Assembly: GCF_005938125.1 (NCBI RefSeq)
Contig: NZ_VCQN01000001.1
Span: forward strand, 1,178,001 to 1,242,000
DNA from: Bacillus sp. BHET2
GTDB taxonomy: Bacteria; Bacillota; Bacilli; Bacillales; Bacillaceae_B
Direction of reading: 5' to 3'
DNA length: 64,000 nt
Part shown: one piece after another, positions 1 through 8,778 of the stretch
Numbering within the stretch: the first letter of the stretch is position 1
Layout: the number at the start of each line of letters is the position of its first letter
Program-made: the position numbers and the translations under genes
Notes under the pieces: model-generated
Database searches by the model: none
What the model was told of the DNA's origin: nothing
Seen by the model: the letters and a program-made list of their open reading frames with translations, nothing else

Positions 1-808
1 AAGTTTTCTTCAGTGCTTTTTTTACCGATTGAATCGTGATTTGCTTGTTATCTTTCAATGATTCCATGACATGGACAATTTCTTCTTTAGAGAATGTTTT
101 CGTATCGTTGGTTTTAGAATTTGACCAAATAAACGGTCCACTTTCAGTTGCCGCTTGTACACCATAATAGGGCTGTGGGGTAAAGGACTTTATTTCTTCT
201 TCCCTCTGTGCAATGATGCTTAAAGTCGGGGTTTGAACACGCCCACATGATAATTGGGCATTGTGCTTGGTCGTAAGCGCTCTTGTTGCATTCATCCCTA
301 CATACCAATCAGCTTCAGATCTTGCTTGTGCAGCAGCATATAGGTTTTCGTAGTTTATGGCATCTTTCAGATTATTGAATCCGTTCTTTATGGCCATATC
401 AGTGACAGATGATATCCACAGTCGTTTTAACGGTTTATTTACCCGAGCTTTATCGATGATCCATCGTGCTACAAGCTCACCTTCACGACCTGCATCCGTT
501 GCAATGACAATTTCTTTGACATCTGGCCGGTTCATTTGCGCTTTGACTGAGCTATACTGCTTACCGGTTTTCTTGATGACAACAAGATTAAGTGAGGCTG
601 GAAGCATAGGTAAATCCTCCAGATTCCAAGTTTTATAACGTTCATCATAGCTTTCAGGTTCTGCCAATGTCACCAAGTGACCGAGAGCCCATGTAACGAT
701 ATAGTCATTCCCTTCCAAGTATCCATTTCCTTTTCTCGTGCACTGCAGCACTCTTGCAATATCTCTACCGACAGATGGTTTTTCTGCCAGGACCAAAATC
801 TTTTTCAT
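1..808 (-). CDS. topB: DNA topoisomerase III (type IA), C-terminal part cut by window edge
   Basis: Type IA topoisomerase that passes single strands and decatenates DNA. About 269 N-terminal residues are visible. They start with the Toprim sequence [12 protein letters not shown] and carry the Toprim acidic motif DAGREGE near residue 105, followed by the LWISS segment typical of TopB and the GRVQTPTL region. The catalytic tyrosine lies beyond the window. The ATG at 808 has AAAGGA upstream. In B. subtilis the gene after cotE is mutS, so topB here marks a different downstream neighbourhood. The family assignment is secure. Confidence 0.93.
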   Translation of the reverse strand, partial: MKKILVLAEKPSVGRDIARVLQCTRKGNGYLEGNDYIVTWALGHLVTLAEPESYDERYKTWNLEDLPMLPASLNLVVIKKTGKQYSSVKAQMNRPDVKEIVIATDAGREGELVARWIIDKARVNKPLKRLWISSVTDMAIKNGFNNLKDAINYENLYAAAQARSEADWYVGMNATRALTTKHNAQLSCGRVQTPTLSIIAQREEEIKSFTPQPYYGVQAATESGPFIWSNSKTNDTKTFSKEEIVHVMESLKDNKQITIQSVKKALKKT

Positions 809-1120
809 ATCAAAAATCCTTTCATTACAGGGTGTATATTAACTATCTCTATTTTATTTTAACATACAATAATATAGCGCGTTTCCGTTCACCTCTATAT
901 TCGGTTGTATTATATTTTTCGCAAAAATTGTTGCTTTCTAATATGGAATACGCCATGACTCTGTCAATAAGTGTGTGCTTTAGATGGTGAGGAGGTTCTG
1001 CGGGAAAGTAGGAAAAGCGGAGGCTGCAGTTGGTCTATCTTCAAGTGGGAATAAACGATTTTACAAAATTAAGATGCAAACTCCTGCTTACTGAATTAAT
1101 TGCTTCGAGAAACGTTTCTC

Positions 1121-1150
1121 ATGAAAAAAAGAGCATCTAAAAAGAGATGC
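1121..1150 (-). terminator. Intrinsic terminator, second hairpin after cotE
   Basis: Read on the minus strand, GCATCT-CTTTTT-AGATGC is followed by TCTTTTTTTC. It is a short stem but has a good U-tract. Confidence 0.6.
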
Positions 1151-1203
1151 CCGCTGGATCATTTAGTATTTCGTTATAAACGATGGATTGCCTTCAGCTA
1201 AGA

Positions 1204-1233
1204 AGAAAATCTAGGAAGAGGCCGTCTTCCTAG
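1204..1233 (-). terminator. cotE terminator hairpin
   Basis: A perfect 9-bp stem CTAGGAAGA/TCTTCCTAG with a 5-nt loop lies 7 bp after the cotE stop. On the minus strand it is followed by ATTTTCTTCTT. Confidence 0.65.
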
Positions 1234-1239
1234 TAAATG

Positions 1240-1776
1240 TTATTCTTCGTCGCCTTCTAAGAAGTCTGGATCTAACTCTTCAAACTCTTCATCATCTAAG
1301 TCGCAATCCCAGTCTTCATCGTCACAACCCTCTGGATTAACAAGGACACAAACTTTTGTTTCTCCGATAACTTCCACTAGGAATTCACGTTCCACGTGAA
1401 CAATGATTTTGTTACCGTTTGGTGATATTACCGCTTCGCAGCAATTAGGCTGTTGTAATACTCGAGCACATACTTCAATGTCATCTAAACAATCAGGATC
1501 ACGGTATTTTAACTTAATGCAGTCTGTATATTCTACTCTTTCGGTTACAACAGATGTCTTAGTGTTGTCACTGTGGGAGTACCATACGTTGATATCGTAT
1601 GAACCGTGTACTTCAACCTTCTTGCCTACTTTGTGTGCTTCATACTGGTGATTAATTATCCAGCAGCCTAAAATGCTCGATGGATTATGCGGCGGGCAAA
1701 TCGTATGATGAGACTGTGTAAATTTGCGTCCCTTCGCTACGACCGCTTTAGTAATAATCTCTCTATATTCTGCCAT
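1240..1776 (-). CDS. cotE: Outer spore coat morphogenetic protein CotE
   Basis: CotE organises outer coat assembly on the forespore surface in the mother cell. The 178-aa product shows the family hallmark [19 protein letters not shown] at the N-terminus, then [12 protein letters not shown] and the acidic C-terminal tail ([18 protein letters not shown]) needed in B. subtilis for recruiting coat proteins. The start is ATG at 1776: the GAGGAGG ribosome binding site sits inside a longer in-frame extension to 1794, which is therefore not the true start. A sigma-E/sigma-K type promoter lies upstream at 1878-1904. This copy has more cysteines than B. subtilis CotE, including a CC pair near the middle. 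Confidence 0.97.
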   Translation of the reverse strand: MAEYREIITKAVVAKGRKFTQSHHTICPPHNPSSILGCWIINHQYEAHKVGKKVEVHGSYDINVWYSHSDNTKTSVVTERVEYTDCIKLKYRDPDCLDDIEVCARVLQQPNCCEAVISPNGNKIIVHVEREFLVEVIGETKVCVLVNPEGCDDEDWDCDLDDEEFEELDPDFLEGDEE

Positions 1777-1877
1777 TCGAGCGAACCTCCTCATTCATTT
1801 TCAATTCATCTTATGCGACTATCTAGGTGTTTGTGCGAGTAAAATTAATTACATAATGGGATTGTTGCGAGATAATG

Positions 1878-1904
1878 TATTGTATGCGAATCACCATTGA
1901 ATGT
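1878..1904 (-). promoter_or_regulatory. Sigma-E/sigma-K type promoter of cotE
   Basis: On the minus strand: AC (1904-1903), 16-nt spacer, then CATACAATA (1886-1878). This fits the sigma-K consensus exactly, and the -10 also fits sigma-E (CATACAnT). B. subtilis cotE is known to be transcribed by mother-cell sigma factors. Confidence 0.65.
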
Positions 1905-2051
1905 TCCGGGATGCACGGTCCTCTAACCTAGAAAAAGGGGGAAACAAGAATCAGGAAGGTTTTTGTCTAAACTGCAATCTAAAATCTCTTCCTATAAAAG
2001 GAATCGCATTTAGCAAAAAGGGGGAGATTTACAAAAAAGAACAAATCCAAC

Positions 2052-2102
2052 AAAAAAAACGATCTTTGCTAAAAGGATATTCCTTTTAGCAAAGATCGTT
2101 TT
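2052..2102 (-). terminator. Terminator of the miaB-ricA operon
   Basis: A perfect 20-bp stem (arms 2058-2077 and 2081-2100, loop TAT) is followed on the minus strand by eight T residues. Confidence 0.92.
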
Positions 2103-2155
2103 GAAAATTTAAATATGAATGCAGTGTCCGGTTGTTGAAACGACGTTCCTTGAAA

Positions 2156-2587
2156 TTACGAGCAACTTCCAGGTGTTGAATTTTTTACGTTAGACCCTGT
2201 TTCTCCACGGAGAAGGTCTCCACCAGTTGTTTCGATGATATGATCTGTCACGTTATTTGAAATAACAGACGCAACAATTTGCAGTAAATCATTCACATCT
2301 GTTTGAGATTCCTTAAACTGTTGAACAACCGGAATTTCATCGATTTCCTTTTCAAGGTTTTCAATTTTAGCTTCAACCATTTTTAATGCTTCAATTTTCC
2401 CATAGTGCTGAAAGTTCACTGCTTGTTTTTGCAAGCTCTTAATACTGGCGATCATTTCCCGCACCTTTTGGTTTTCATGAATCTGTGATTCAGCACGTTT
2501 AAAGAAATCCACTTCCTCTGTTTCAGCAATCATCGTCGCAAGCTCTTCGGCCCGCTTCATAATATCGTCTTTTGTGTACTTTGCCAT
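2156..2587 (-). CDS. ricA: RicA (YmcA), RicAFT complex subunit
   Basis: Small YlbF/YmcA-family helical protein of 143 aa. In B. subtilis it forms the RicA-RicF-RicT complex, which carries Fe-S clusters, acts on RNase Y-dependent mRNA maturation and affects competence, sporulation and biofilm formation. The long amphipathic helical stretch (MIAETEEVDFFKRAE onward) and the C-terminal Cys (SCS end) fit the family. GAGGTGAA precedes the ATG. It follows miaB with 1 bp between the genes, so the two are cotranscribed. Its partner RNase Y is encoded at 41.5-43.1 kb in the same window. Confidence 0.92.
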   Translation of the reverse strand: MAKYTKDDIMKRAEELATMIAETEEVDFFKRAESQIHENQKVREMIASIKSLQKQAVNFQHYGKIEALKMVEAKIENLEKEIDEIPVVQQFKESQTDVNDLLQIVASVISNNVTDHIIETTGGDLLRGETGSNVKNSTPGSCS

Positions 2588-2588
2588 A

Positions 2589-4154
2589 TTAATTCACCTC
2601 TACCGCTTCTTGAAATTCTGTTCCAATCTGGCCTTCCTCGACCATTTCCCCATCCAATGACCAAGACTTGGCGTCTATGATCTTTACTTTCACTATTTTG
2701 CCAATGGCTGATTTCGGTGCTTTAAAGTTAACAAGCTTACTGCGTCGAGTATAGCCGGCTAATATTTCAGGATTCTTCTTACTTTCTCCATCTACTAAAA
2801 CCTCAACAACCTGACCAGTATAGTTCTTCATGGCTTCAGCAGAATATTCTTTCACGACTGCATTCAATCGTTGAAGACGTTCTTTTTTCACTTCCATCGG
2901 TACATTATCATTCATCTTCGCAGCAGGCGTACCTTCCCGAGGAGAGTAAATATATGTGAAAGCCGATTCAAATCCAACCTCACGATATAAAGAAATTGTT
3001 TCTTCAAATTGCTCATCCGTTTCATTAGGATATCCAACGATAATATCTGTTGTAAGAGCCACATCCGGCATGGCTGATTTAATCTTACCGACTAATTCCA
3101 AGAACTGCTCTCGGGTATATTTACGAGCCATGATCTTTAGAACATCTGTCGAACCAGATTGAACGGGTAAATGTATATGCTCCACAAGATTCCCTTTTTG
3201 AGCCAGGACTTCGATTAAATGATCATCGAAATCTCTTGGGTGACTCGTTGTGAATCGAATACGTGGAATATCTACTTTTCGGAGATCATCCATTAGGTCC
3301 CCTAATCCATAGTTGAGCTCTTCTATGTCTTTACCATACGCATTCACATTCTGCCCGAGCAGAGTGATTTCCTGGTACCCTTGGGCTGCCAAGTGACGGA
3401 CTTCCTGAATGATTTCTTCAGGACGGCGGCTCCGTTCTTTCCCCCGTGTGTATGGTACGATACAGTATGTACAGAACTTATCACAGCCGTACATAATATT
3501 GACCCACGCTTTAATGTTTCCGCGTCTGACTTTAGGAAGGTTCTCAATAACATCCCCTTCTTTCGACCAAACCTCTACCACCATAGCTTTAGACATATAT
3601 GCATCAGAAAGGATTTTTGGAAGACGGTGAATATTATGAGTTCCAAAGATCATGTCAACTTGTTGATAGGTTTTCAAGATTTTGTTGACAACGGATTCTT
3701 CCTGAGACATACAACCGCATACCCCAATCAAAAGTTCTGGCTTTTCTCGCTTTAAATGCTTCAGGTGACCTAGTTCACCGAATACTTTATTTTCAGCATT
3801 TTCACGAATGGCACATGTATTTAATAGGATTACGTCGGCATCATCAGTTGAATTCGTCGCTTCATAGCCCAAAGCCATGAAGATCCCTGCCATTACTTCT
3901 GTATCATGTTCATTCATTTGACATCCATACGTACGAATATAGAATTTCTTGCCTTCCCCGAGGCCCCTATATTGATCATCGATTGTAAAGTCATTATGAT
4001 ATTGAATTTCTTCTTTCCCACGTTTTTTTGCATCTTTTAACGAAGGTGGGATATAGACACTTTCAAAGTATTTGCTGAAATCCTTTTCGGATTTTTGGTC
4101 CGCTGGAGATACAGATTTCGATTGTTGTCCTTGTTTTCGCTGTTCTTCGTTCAT
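2589..4154 (-). CDS. miaB: tRNA-2-methylthio-N6-isopentenyladenosine37 synthase MiaB
   Basis: Radical SAM methylthiotransferase that modifies i6A37 of tRNAs reading U-starting codons. The 521-aa product has a Bacillus-type extension, then the UPF0004 domain with cluster cysteines near 78, 114 and 148. The radical SAM motif CDKFCTYC covers residues 224-231, and a C-terminal TRAM domain contains [13 protein letters not shown]. The start is ATG at 4154, with AAAGGGG seven bases upstream; an in-frame upstream codon at 4184 would place that site inside the gene. It heads the miaB-ricA operon and forms the right backbone border of the accessory block. Confidence 0.96.
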   Translation of the reverse strand: MNEEQRKQGQQSKSVSPADQKSEKDFSKYFESVYIPPSLKDAKKRGKEEIQYHNDFTIDDQYRGLGEGKKFYIRTYGCQMNEHDTEVMAGIFMALGYEATNSTDDADVILLNTCAIRENAENKVFGELGHLKHLKREKPELLIGVCGCMSQEESVVNKILKTYQQVDMIFGTHNIHRLPKILSDAYMSKAMVVEVWSKEGDVIENLPKVRRGNIKAWVNIMYGCDKFCTYCIVPYTRGKERSRRPEEIIQEVRHLAAQGYQEITLLGQNVNAYGKDIEELNYGLGDLMDDLRKVDIPRIRFTTSHPRDFDDHLIEVLAQKGNLVEHIHLPVQSGSTDVLKIMARKYTREQFLELVGKIKSAMPDVALTTDIIVGYPNETDEQFEETISLYREVGFESAFTYIYSPREGTPAAKMNDNVPMEVKKERLQRLNAVVKEYSAEAMKNYTGQVVEVLVDGESKKNPEILAGYTRRSKLVNFKAPKSAIGKIVKVKIIDAKSWSLDGEMVEEGQIGTEFQEAVEVN

Positions 4155-4554
4155 GAAAAATCCCCTTTCTACCTCTATAACCAAACCGTTTATCTTCTAT
4201 ATAGTAAGTCGGCCGAATTAACAAGATATACATTCTTGCACATTATAATAGTATAAAGGTTTTCAAGGATACATACAATAGAGGCGCTTAAGTGTTGAAA
4301 AATGTATACATCTCAACCTTCGATATTAATGTTATTTCACCATGATAGATTCCCATAGACATGTGCCTTTTTTCATCCTTCTTTCAAAGCTGGAAAACTC
4401 CCATTTTACTCGAGACCATAGTCATGAATAAAGACTAAAACTATTAATTGTGTAATGAACAATCTATTTTTATCGTTTTAGGCTAGAGGCTCAATCGAAT
4501 AGTCCCTTTTGAGCGTATGATATTTAGTAGTAAATTGTAAAGGAGTGTAAAAAT
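4155..4554. other. Divergent intergenic region, left border of the accessory block
   Basis: 400 bp, AT-rich, without a credible gene. It carries the miaB promoter (4250-4278) and, overlapping it on the plus strand, a sigma-E-like ATA-N16-CATACAAT (about 4253-4279) that could serve the coat gene at 4555. The plus-strand site is 275 bp from that gene, so the link is weak. Confidence 0.5.
4250..4278 (-). promoter_or_regulatory. Sigma-A promoter of miaB-ricA
   Basis: Minus strand: -35 TTGTAT (4278-4273), 17-nt spacer, -10 TATACT (4255-4250). The site is about 95 bp upstream of the miaB start. Confidence 0.6.
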
Positions 4555-5130
4555 ATGAGTTATTATCAAAAATCAATTACCCAGGACAAATATTTTCATG
4601 AGGAATATGAGAATCATAAATGCCAGAAGTCACCTTCCAAGCATTATGAAAATTGTGTTGAAGACGTGTTAAAAGCAATCCTCGAAGCTCAAGAGAAAGT
4701 GAATAAAGATCATGATTGCGATTCATCCTGCAAAAAATCCATTGAGGATTTTTTATGTGATAAAAAGACGGCCAAAAAAAATACCATTCCCTTCATCCTC
4801 TATTGTGGCTGTAGTCCATTTAAAGGAACCGGTGTTACTACGTACCATTGTCATAGTCAAAAAAATAATACATTCAAATGTATTGAAACCTTCGTCTTCA
4901 AAATTAAAAACATCGATCATAAATGTGCTACTCTCGAATTGCTAACCTTTAAATCTGATCATCATAATAACGACTCTCATCCTAAACATGAAAGTAAGTG
5001 CGTTTCCAGTTCTCCTTGTAAACAAATAGACGGTAAATGTGTGAAGGATTTAATGAAAACTGGGATATGTATTACAGTTGATCTATCTTGCTTCTGTGCG
5101 ATCACTTGCCTACCAGCCGTTCATTTGTAA
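4555..5130 (+). CDS. CotZ/CotY/ExsY-family spore crust or exosporium protein
   Basis: The 191-aa Cys- and His-rich protein matches the ExsY/CotZ family. The core reads TIPFILYCGCSPFKGTG, then a beta-rich middle with CATLELLTF, then the diagnostic ending ICITVDLSCFCAITCLP. In B. subtilis these proteins self-assemble through disulfides into the crust; in B. cereus ExsY builds the exosporium basal layer. The N-terminal 60 residues form a charged helix. AAAGGAG precedes the ATG. This is the first gene of the accessory block and ends in a shared terminator. CotE, which such proteins depend on, is encoded 3 kb away. Confidence 0.9.
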   Translation: MSYYQKSITQDKYFHEEYENHKCQKSPSKHYENCVEDVLKAILEAQEKVNKDHDCDSSCKKSIEDFLCDKKTAKKNTIPFILYCGCSPFKGTGVTTYHCHSQKNNTFKCIETFVFKIKNIDHKCATLELLTFKSDHHNNDSHPKHESKCVSSSPCKQIDGKCVKDLMKTGICITVDLSCFCAITCLPAVHL

Positions 5131-5148
5131 GACAAAATATATTCAAAT

Positions 5149-5182
5149 AAAAAAGGTGAACAAGAATCGTTCACCTTTTTTT
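5149..5182. terminator. Bidirectional terminator
   Basis: Stem AAAAAAGGTGAAC (5149-5161) / GTTCACCTTTTTT, 7-nt loop, with A/T runs on both sides. It serves the coat gene on the plus strand and the actin operon on the minus strand. Confidence 0.9.
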
Positions 5183-5567
5183 ATCCCCCAAAGGCTTCAA
5201 GTAACTCTTCAACTTCTTTCATGCCTACTGAGGTATGATCTTGTTTTTTTGTACTCAAGATGTTGTTTTCTTTCATGCCCTTCGTTGAATCATAGCCATT
5301 TTGGAGCAACAATCTTTTTAATTCTAATAATTCTTCAAATATGGCATGATCTGTTGCCATATTTATTTGAGCAGGTTTAGAGTGGTGTAAGTAATCATGT
5401 AGAGCAGAAAAAACAAGATGATTCAGCGTATTGTTCTTTGCATGATAGGCAATCTGCTCTTGAATCTTAGAAGTGATGGCTTCTGTTTCCCCTGTTTTAA
5501 CATTAATAAAATTATCAGGGACCGTTAGAATCGTATCCTGAAAATAATCTGTATATTTCTTAGGCAT
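5181..5567 (-). CDS. Small partner protein downstream of a ParM-like actin
   Basis: A protein of about 128 aa with no family I recognise. The first 30 residues (TVPDNFINVKTGETEAITSKI) are followed by predicted helices and an acidic end (EVEELLEAFGG). It sits 12 nt behind the actin gene and must be cotranslated. In plasmid segregation systems (ParM-ParR, Alp7A-Alp7R) the actin is followed by a small DNA-binding adaptor, and the position here suggests an adaptor or filament partner. No ribbon-helix-helix is obvious, however. The ATG at 5567 has AAAGGG at ideal distance; GTG 5576 and ATG 5573 are alternatives. Confidence 0.6.
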   Translation of the reverse strand: MPKKYTDYFQDTILTVPDNFINVKTGETEAITSKIQEQIAYHAKNNTLNHLVFSALHDYLHHSKPAQINMATDHAIFEELLELKRLLLQNGYDSTKGMKENNILSTKKQDHTSVGMKEVEELLEAFGG

Positions 5568-5579
5568 ATCCATCACCCT

Positions 5580-6761
5580 TTAGCTTTTTGTATATTCGAC
5601 ATGTACAGGATTGTTTTTTAATTGATTCAATTTTGCAAGAATCATTAATCCTGACACATTTAACTTTTCCATATTTTGCGGGAAGTATAATTCAATAGGG
5701 CGTCCTCTTTCTGCCCATTTCACAGCAGCTTCCCTTATATGAGATTCAGCTATTTTGGCAGCACCACCTACTGCAATGTATTTGACTGCACCTTTGATTT
5801 CATTTGAACTATTTCTAACCCGGTCGAAATGTTCCAGATATTTAATTGCCAATGATTTCAATTGGGGTATTATATATTTGCTTATGTCCTTTTTCACACC
5901 AGCGAATGGTTCTACATACCACTCCGATTGACCAGCCACCAGCTTTTCTTCAAGCTCAGATCTAGAATCGAATCTATATAACTCATATTTACTGACTTTC
6001 TGGATGATATGATCTAAAAACTGGTTAATCCCAAATGGCTCACCTTCGATGGAAGCTACTGGCTTATTGTTTTTGATTCCCACAAAATCTACTGAATCCC
6101 CCCCTAGATCACCAATGAGGATTCCTTTGGCAGAATCCTGTAAAAGAGATTCATCTTTCACCCCTAATGTTTCCCAATCCCTCGTTAACGCCAGATAAGC
6201 ACAAGCTCCTTCTGCACCGATAATAACATCTTTAATATGAAGTCTAACGATTATCTCTTTAGGAGGTACCATGCCTGGAACCTTATGAAGATACACGGTA
6301 TGAGTCCCAATTAAACGGCTTTTCAAAGTATCTTTCCGTTCTTTGTATTGAGTAGTTGGCAGAGAGACCGCTAATTGATCTATCTCAAAGGATACATCTG
6401 TATCAGATGGTTTGTTCAGTACAGCATGATGGGCCATCATGCCAAATAAGAGGGTGTAAGTCCGATCTTCCTCTACCTTCTGATTATTAAAGGATGTTAA
6501 ACTCACATTACGTTGTCTCGCTGCCGATTTACCTATATAAAAGATATCTCTTTTCTCATGCAACGCTGAACTGTTTACTTCCACAATTAAATTGTCTTGT
6601 AGTATAACGTCCTCGTCATCGTAAGGTTTCTCATAAAATTCTTCATCAAATAATGCAATAGCATTGGGCATGGAATATTCCATTATTTCACCATTTGTTG
6701 AAAACATTGCTTTATAAAAGCTGTTCCCTAAATCCACAGCAACATAATTATTTCTATCCAT
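5580..6761 (-). CDS. ParM/Alp-type actin-like ATPase
   Basis: The 393-aa protein has the actin/Hsp70 ATPase fold signatures: phosphate-1 VAVDLGNSFYKA (residues 7-18), phosphate-2 GDLGGDS (217-223) and adenosine motif VGGAAK (331-336). This pattern is that of plasmid segregation actins (ParM, Alp7A, StbA), which polymerise with ATP to push DNA apart. Here it lies on the chromosome among spore-surface genes. GGAGGATGATGTA precedes the ATG. A CATAGGCTT element just upstream is a near miss to a sigma-K -10 (no proper -35), so timing is open. It could be a captured segregation module or a filament with a role in the mother cell. Confidence 0.85.
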   Translation of the reverse strand: MDRNNYVAVDLGNSFYKAMFSTNGEIMEYSMPNAIALFDEEFYEKPYDDEDVILQDNLIVEVNSSALHEKRDIFYIGKSAARQRNVSLTSFNNQKVEEDRTYTLLFGMMAHHAVLNKPSDTDVSFEIDQLAVSLPTTQYKERKDTLKSRLIGTHTVYLHKVPGMVPPKEIIVRLHIKDVIIGAEGACAYLALTRDWETLGVKDESLLQDSAKGILIGDLGGDSVDFVGIKNNKPVASIEGEPFGINQFLDHIIQKVSKYELYRFDSRSELEEKLVAGQSEWYVEPFAGVKKDISKYIIPQLKSLAIKYLEHFDRVRNSSNEIKGAVKYIAVGGAAKIAESHIREAAVKWAERGRPIELYFPQNMEKLNVSGLMILAKLNQLKNNPVHVEYTKS

Positions 6762-6994
6762 TACATCATCCTCCTTCCTTAAAGCCTATGCAGGGGTGGA
6801 AAACATCTGTGCACGTACTCAGTAATAATTTTTAAATCTAGTAAAGATATATGGAAACGGGTTATCTCTACTATCATGATTTTTCATCGAAAATTTCCAC
6901 TCTTATACTGATTCATTTAACCACTCTTAATAGATTCGTTCAGCATACAATAAAGTGTAGTTTAAATATTGTAAATTATATAGGAGGAAAAAAA

Positions 6995-7771
6995 ATGAGT
7001 GATTATAATAAGAATCGAAATTGTGTGAATGTGGATAAGTCTGCATCACTCGATCACTGCGACAACACAGCTGTAGACCCAATTCTAACACCGGCAGGAG
7101 AAAGAACTGTCCATGTTCCAGTAGATTTAGGAATTTATCGTGTATCCAGTAACCTTGAAGCACATATCACATTTCCAGAACCTGTAATGGAAATCAAAGA
7201 TGTAAAAAAGAAAGTGGAAATTGTTCAATGCCGTCTAATGACTGTTCCAACTAGTGATGGTGATTTCAGTGCGGATGGTGCACAATTTCCTCTGTTACTA
7301 TCTGGATACGTGCGCAAAAACATTCAATACGCTACACCATGCGGTAGTTCAGGATTTGATGGATCATGTATATCTTCCAACATTAAATCATTAACGGTTC
7401 GCGTTCCATTTAAATGTATGACCACGATTACCCTAGAATCTCCAGTCCAACTTCCAAGAACCAATAGCCGACAAGAATTCGACTTCTTTAGAGCTCAAGA
7501 TTTAGGGACAGGCTATCCTGAGAAAGATCAATATTTATCAAATGACATCTCCCAATTCCATCAATACTGCACGAATTACTATAATCAACTTCCTTACTGT
7601 GAACTGCTTTCCAGCAGCATTCTAGAGTGGGACGAATCAACAGATCGTGTATCTGAAGGACCGGTGGGTGAAGGGTATTTCTACAATATGCTAGAGAAAA
7701 TGTCCCTTAACTTTACTATTAAAGTATTACAAAAACAGCAGGTTCGTCTTGATGCATTAGGGAATGCATAG
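6995..7771 (+). CDS. CsxC-like spore surface protein, paralog 1
   Basis: A 258-aa protein. It shares with the genes at 7957 and 10487, and with the C-terminus of the gene at 8779, an ordered block: VHVPVDL / AHITFPEPVMEIKDVKKKVEIVQCRL / SGYVRKNIQYATPC / VRVPFKC. It also shares with the 7957 product the second block RQEFDFF..GYPEKD..LSNDISQFHQ..YYNQLPYCEL and LEWDES. From memory, such proteins in Bacillota are called CsxC-family exosporium proteins and resemble SPOCS domains; this is not verified. GGAGGAAAAAAA precedes the ATG at 6995; an in-frame ATG at 6851 lacks a site. A CATACAATA -10 lies at 6944-6952, without an AC -35 at normal spacing. Confidence 0.75.
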   Translation: MSDYNKNRNCVNVDKSASLDHCDNTAVDPILTPAGERTVHVPVDLGIYRVSSNLEAHITFPEPVMEIKDVKKKVEIVQCRLMTVPTSDGDFSADGAQFPLLLSGYVRKNIQYATPCGSSGFDGSCISSNIKSLTVRVPFKCMTTITLESPVQLPRTNSRQEFDFFRAQDLGTGYPEKDQYLSNDISQFHQYCTNYYNQLPYCELLSSSILEWDESTDRVSEGPVGEGYFYNMLEKMSLNFTIKVLQKQQVRLDALGNA

Positions 7772-7778
7772 TACCTCA

Positions 7779-7825
7779 GCACCCCTTCTACTGTATGTAT
7801 AACAGTAGAAGGGGTGCCTTTTCTT
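7779..7825 (+). terminator. Terminator after CsxC-like paralog 1
   Basis: A 16-bp perfect stem (7779-7794 with 7802-7817, 7-nt loop) followed by CTTTTCTT. Confidence 0.9.
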
Positions 7826-7956
7826 ATCACTCACACAATTCTCTTCTTCGGTTGTAAATCGTTCTCCTGAAATTACTCCTTTACATATAGGCTTTGGCCC
7901 AAACAAGTAACATTCTTAATCATAAGATGGCATTATCTTGCTTTAGGAGGCCCCTT

Positions 7957-8712
7957 ATGTTTGATAACCACAATAAAGTGTCTGAATGTAACATAACGTC
8001 AAATCTACATGAATGTAAAAGCCATTGTCATCATCCGAATGTTAGTATCGGTAAGATAGTGACGAAGGTACCTGTCGTACTAGCTGAACTGTCACTGGAG
8101 GTAAATGTAGATGCGAAGATTACCTTTCCAGAAGCAGTCTTGGAAATTAAAGATATTAAAAAAACAATAAAATTAACACAGTGCAGACTTCTTCTCCCTA
8201 CAAATAAACTATTTGTAAAAGGGTTTGTTCGAAAAAACATCCAATACGCAAGCCCTTGTAAAGAAATCGAAGAGAGTTCCCATGCATCCATCGCTTCAGA
8301 CCTTCACTCTTATACTGTTGATATACCCTTTCAATGTGTGACAGACATTAAGAAGTTCTTATCAATGCCTGTGATGCCTGAAGTAAATAATCGTCAGGAA
8401 TTTGATTTCTTTATTTCGAAACCATTACCTTCTGGATATCCGGAAAAGGATGAATTACTATCAAATGATTTATCTCAGTTCCATCAAGAAAGCCATCAAT
8501 ATTACAATGAAATACCTTACTGTGAATTAGTATCCAGTAAAATCATTGAGTGGGATGAAGCGATCGATCGCTGTCCACTCCCTCATACAGGTCCCATTGG
8601 AGAAGGCTATTTCCGTACAATCGAAGAAAAAATGGTCATAGATATATGTGTGAAAGTCCTTCAAAACCAACAAATTCGTGTAACCTCCACCACAAATGAT
8701 GATTGCGACTGA
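7957..8712 (+). CDS. CsxC-like spore surface protein, paralog 2
   Basis: A 251-aa paralog of the preceding gene. It repeats the blocks VVLAELSLEVNVDAKITFPE, ALEIKDIKK-like, LFVKGFVRKNIQYASPC, VDIPFQC, NRQEFDFF, GYPEKDELLSNDLSQFHQ and IIEWDEA. It opens with a His/Cys-rich segment (HECKSHCHHP), which could bind metal or form disulfides. AGGAGG lies six bases before the ATG at 7957; an in-frame TTG at 7894 has no site. A terminator separates it from paralog 1. It probably shares a transcript with the gene at 8779, only 66 bp further. Confidence 0.75.
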   Translation: MFDNHNKVSECNITSNLHECKSHCHHPNVSIGKIVTKVPVVLAELSLEVNVDAKITFPEAVLEIKDIKKTIKLTQCRLLLPTNKLFVKGFVRKNIQYASPCKEIEESSHASIASDLHSYTVDIPFQCVTDIKKFLSMPVMPEVNNRQEFDFFISKPLPSGYPEKDELLSNDLSQFHQESHQYYNEIPYCELVSSKIIEWDEAIDRCPLPHTGPIGEGYFRTIEEKMVIDICVKVLQNQQIRVTSTTNDDCD

Positions 8713-8778
8713 AAATGAGTATTCATTACAGATAGGAGGCAAAGGATTCGGTGTGATTTCGAAACCGCACCAATCACC

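Larger units (their letters stand above)
809..1239. other. Intergenic region between cotE and topB
   Basis: 431 bp without a convincing gene. It holds two hairpins behind cotE (1204-1233 and 1121-1150), a perfect 14-bp palindrome GAGAAACGTTTCTC at 1107-1120, and presumably the topB promoter. The palindrome has a CcpA cre-like core (AAACGTT) but lacks the flanking consensus bases. Confidence 0.5.
1777..2155. other. Intergenic region upstream of cotE
   Basis: 379 bp containing the cotE promoter (1878-1904) and the ricA terminator (2052-2102). A possible 62-codon reading frame at 1901-2089 runs through the terminator and has no ribosome binding site, so I see no additional gene. Confidence 0.6.

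Noticed and set aside
1107-1120. GAGAAACGTTTCTC palindrome as a CcpA cre site
   Set aside because: The core fits, but the outer T/A positions do not, and topB has no known carbon control; it is kept only as a note in the intergenic entry.
1901-2089. 62-codon frame upstream of cotE
   Set aside because: It covers the cotE promoter and the ricA terminator and lacks a ribosome binding site.
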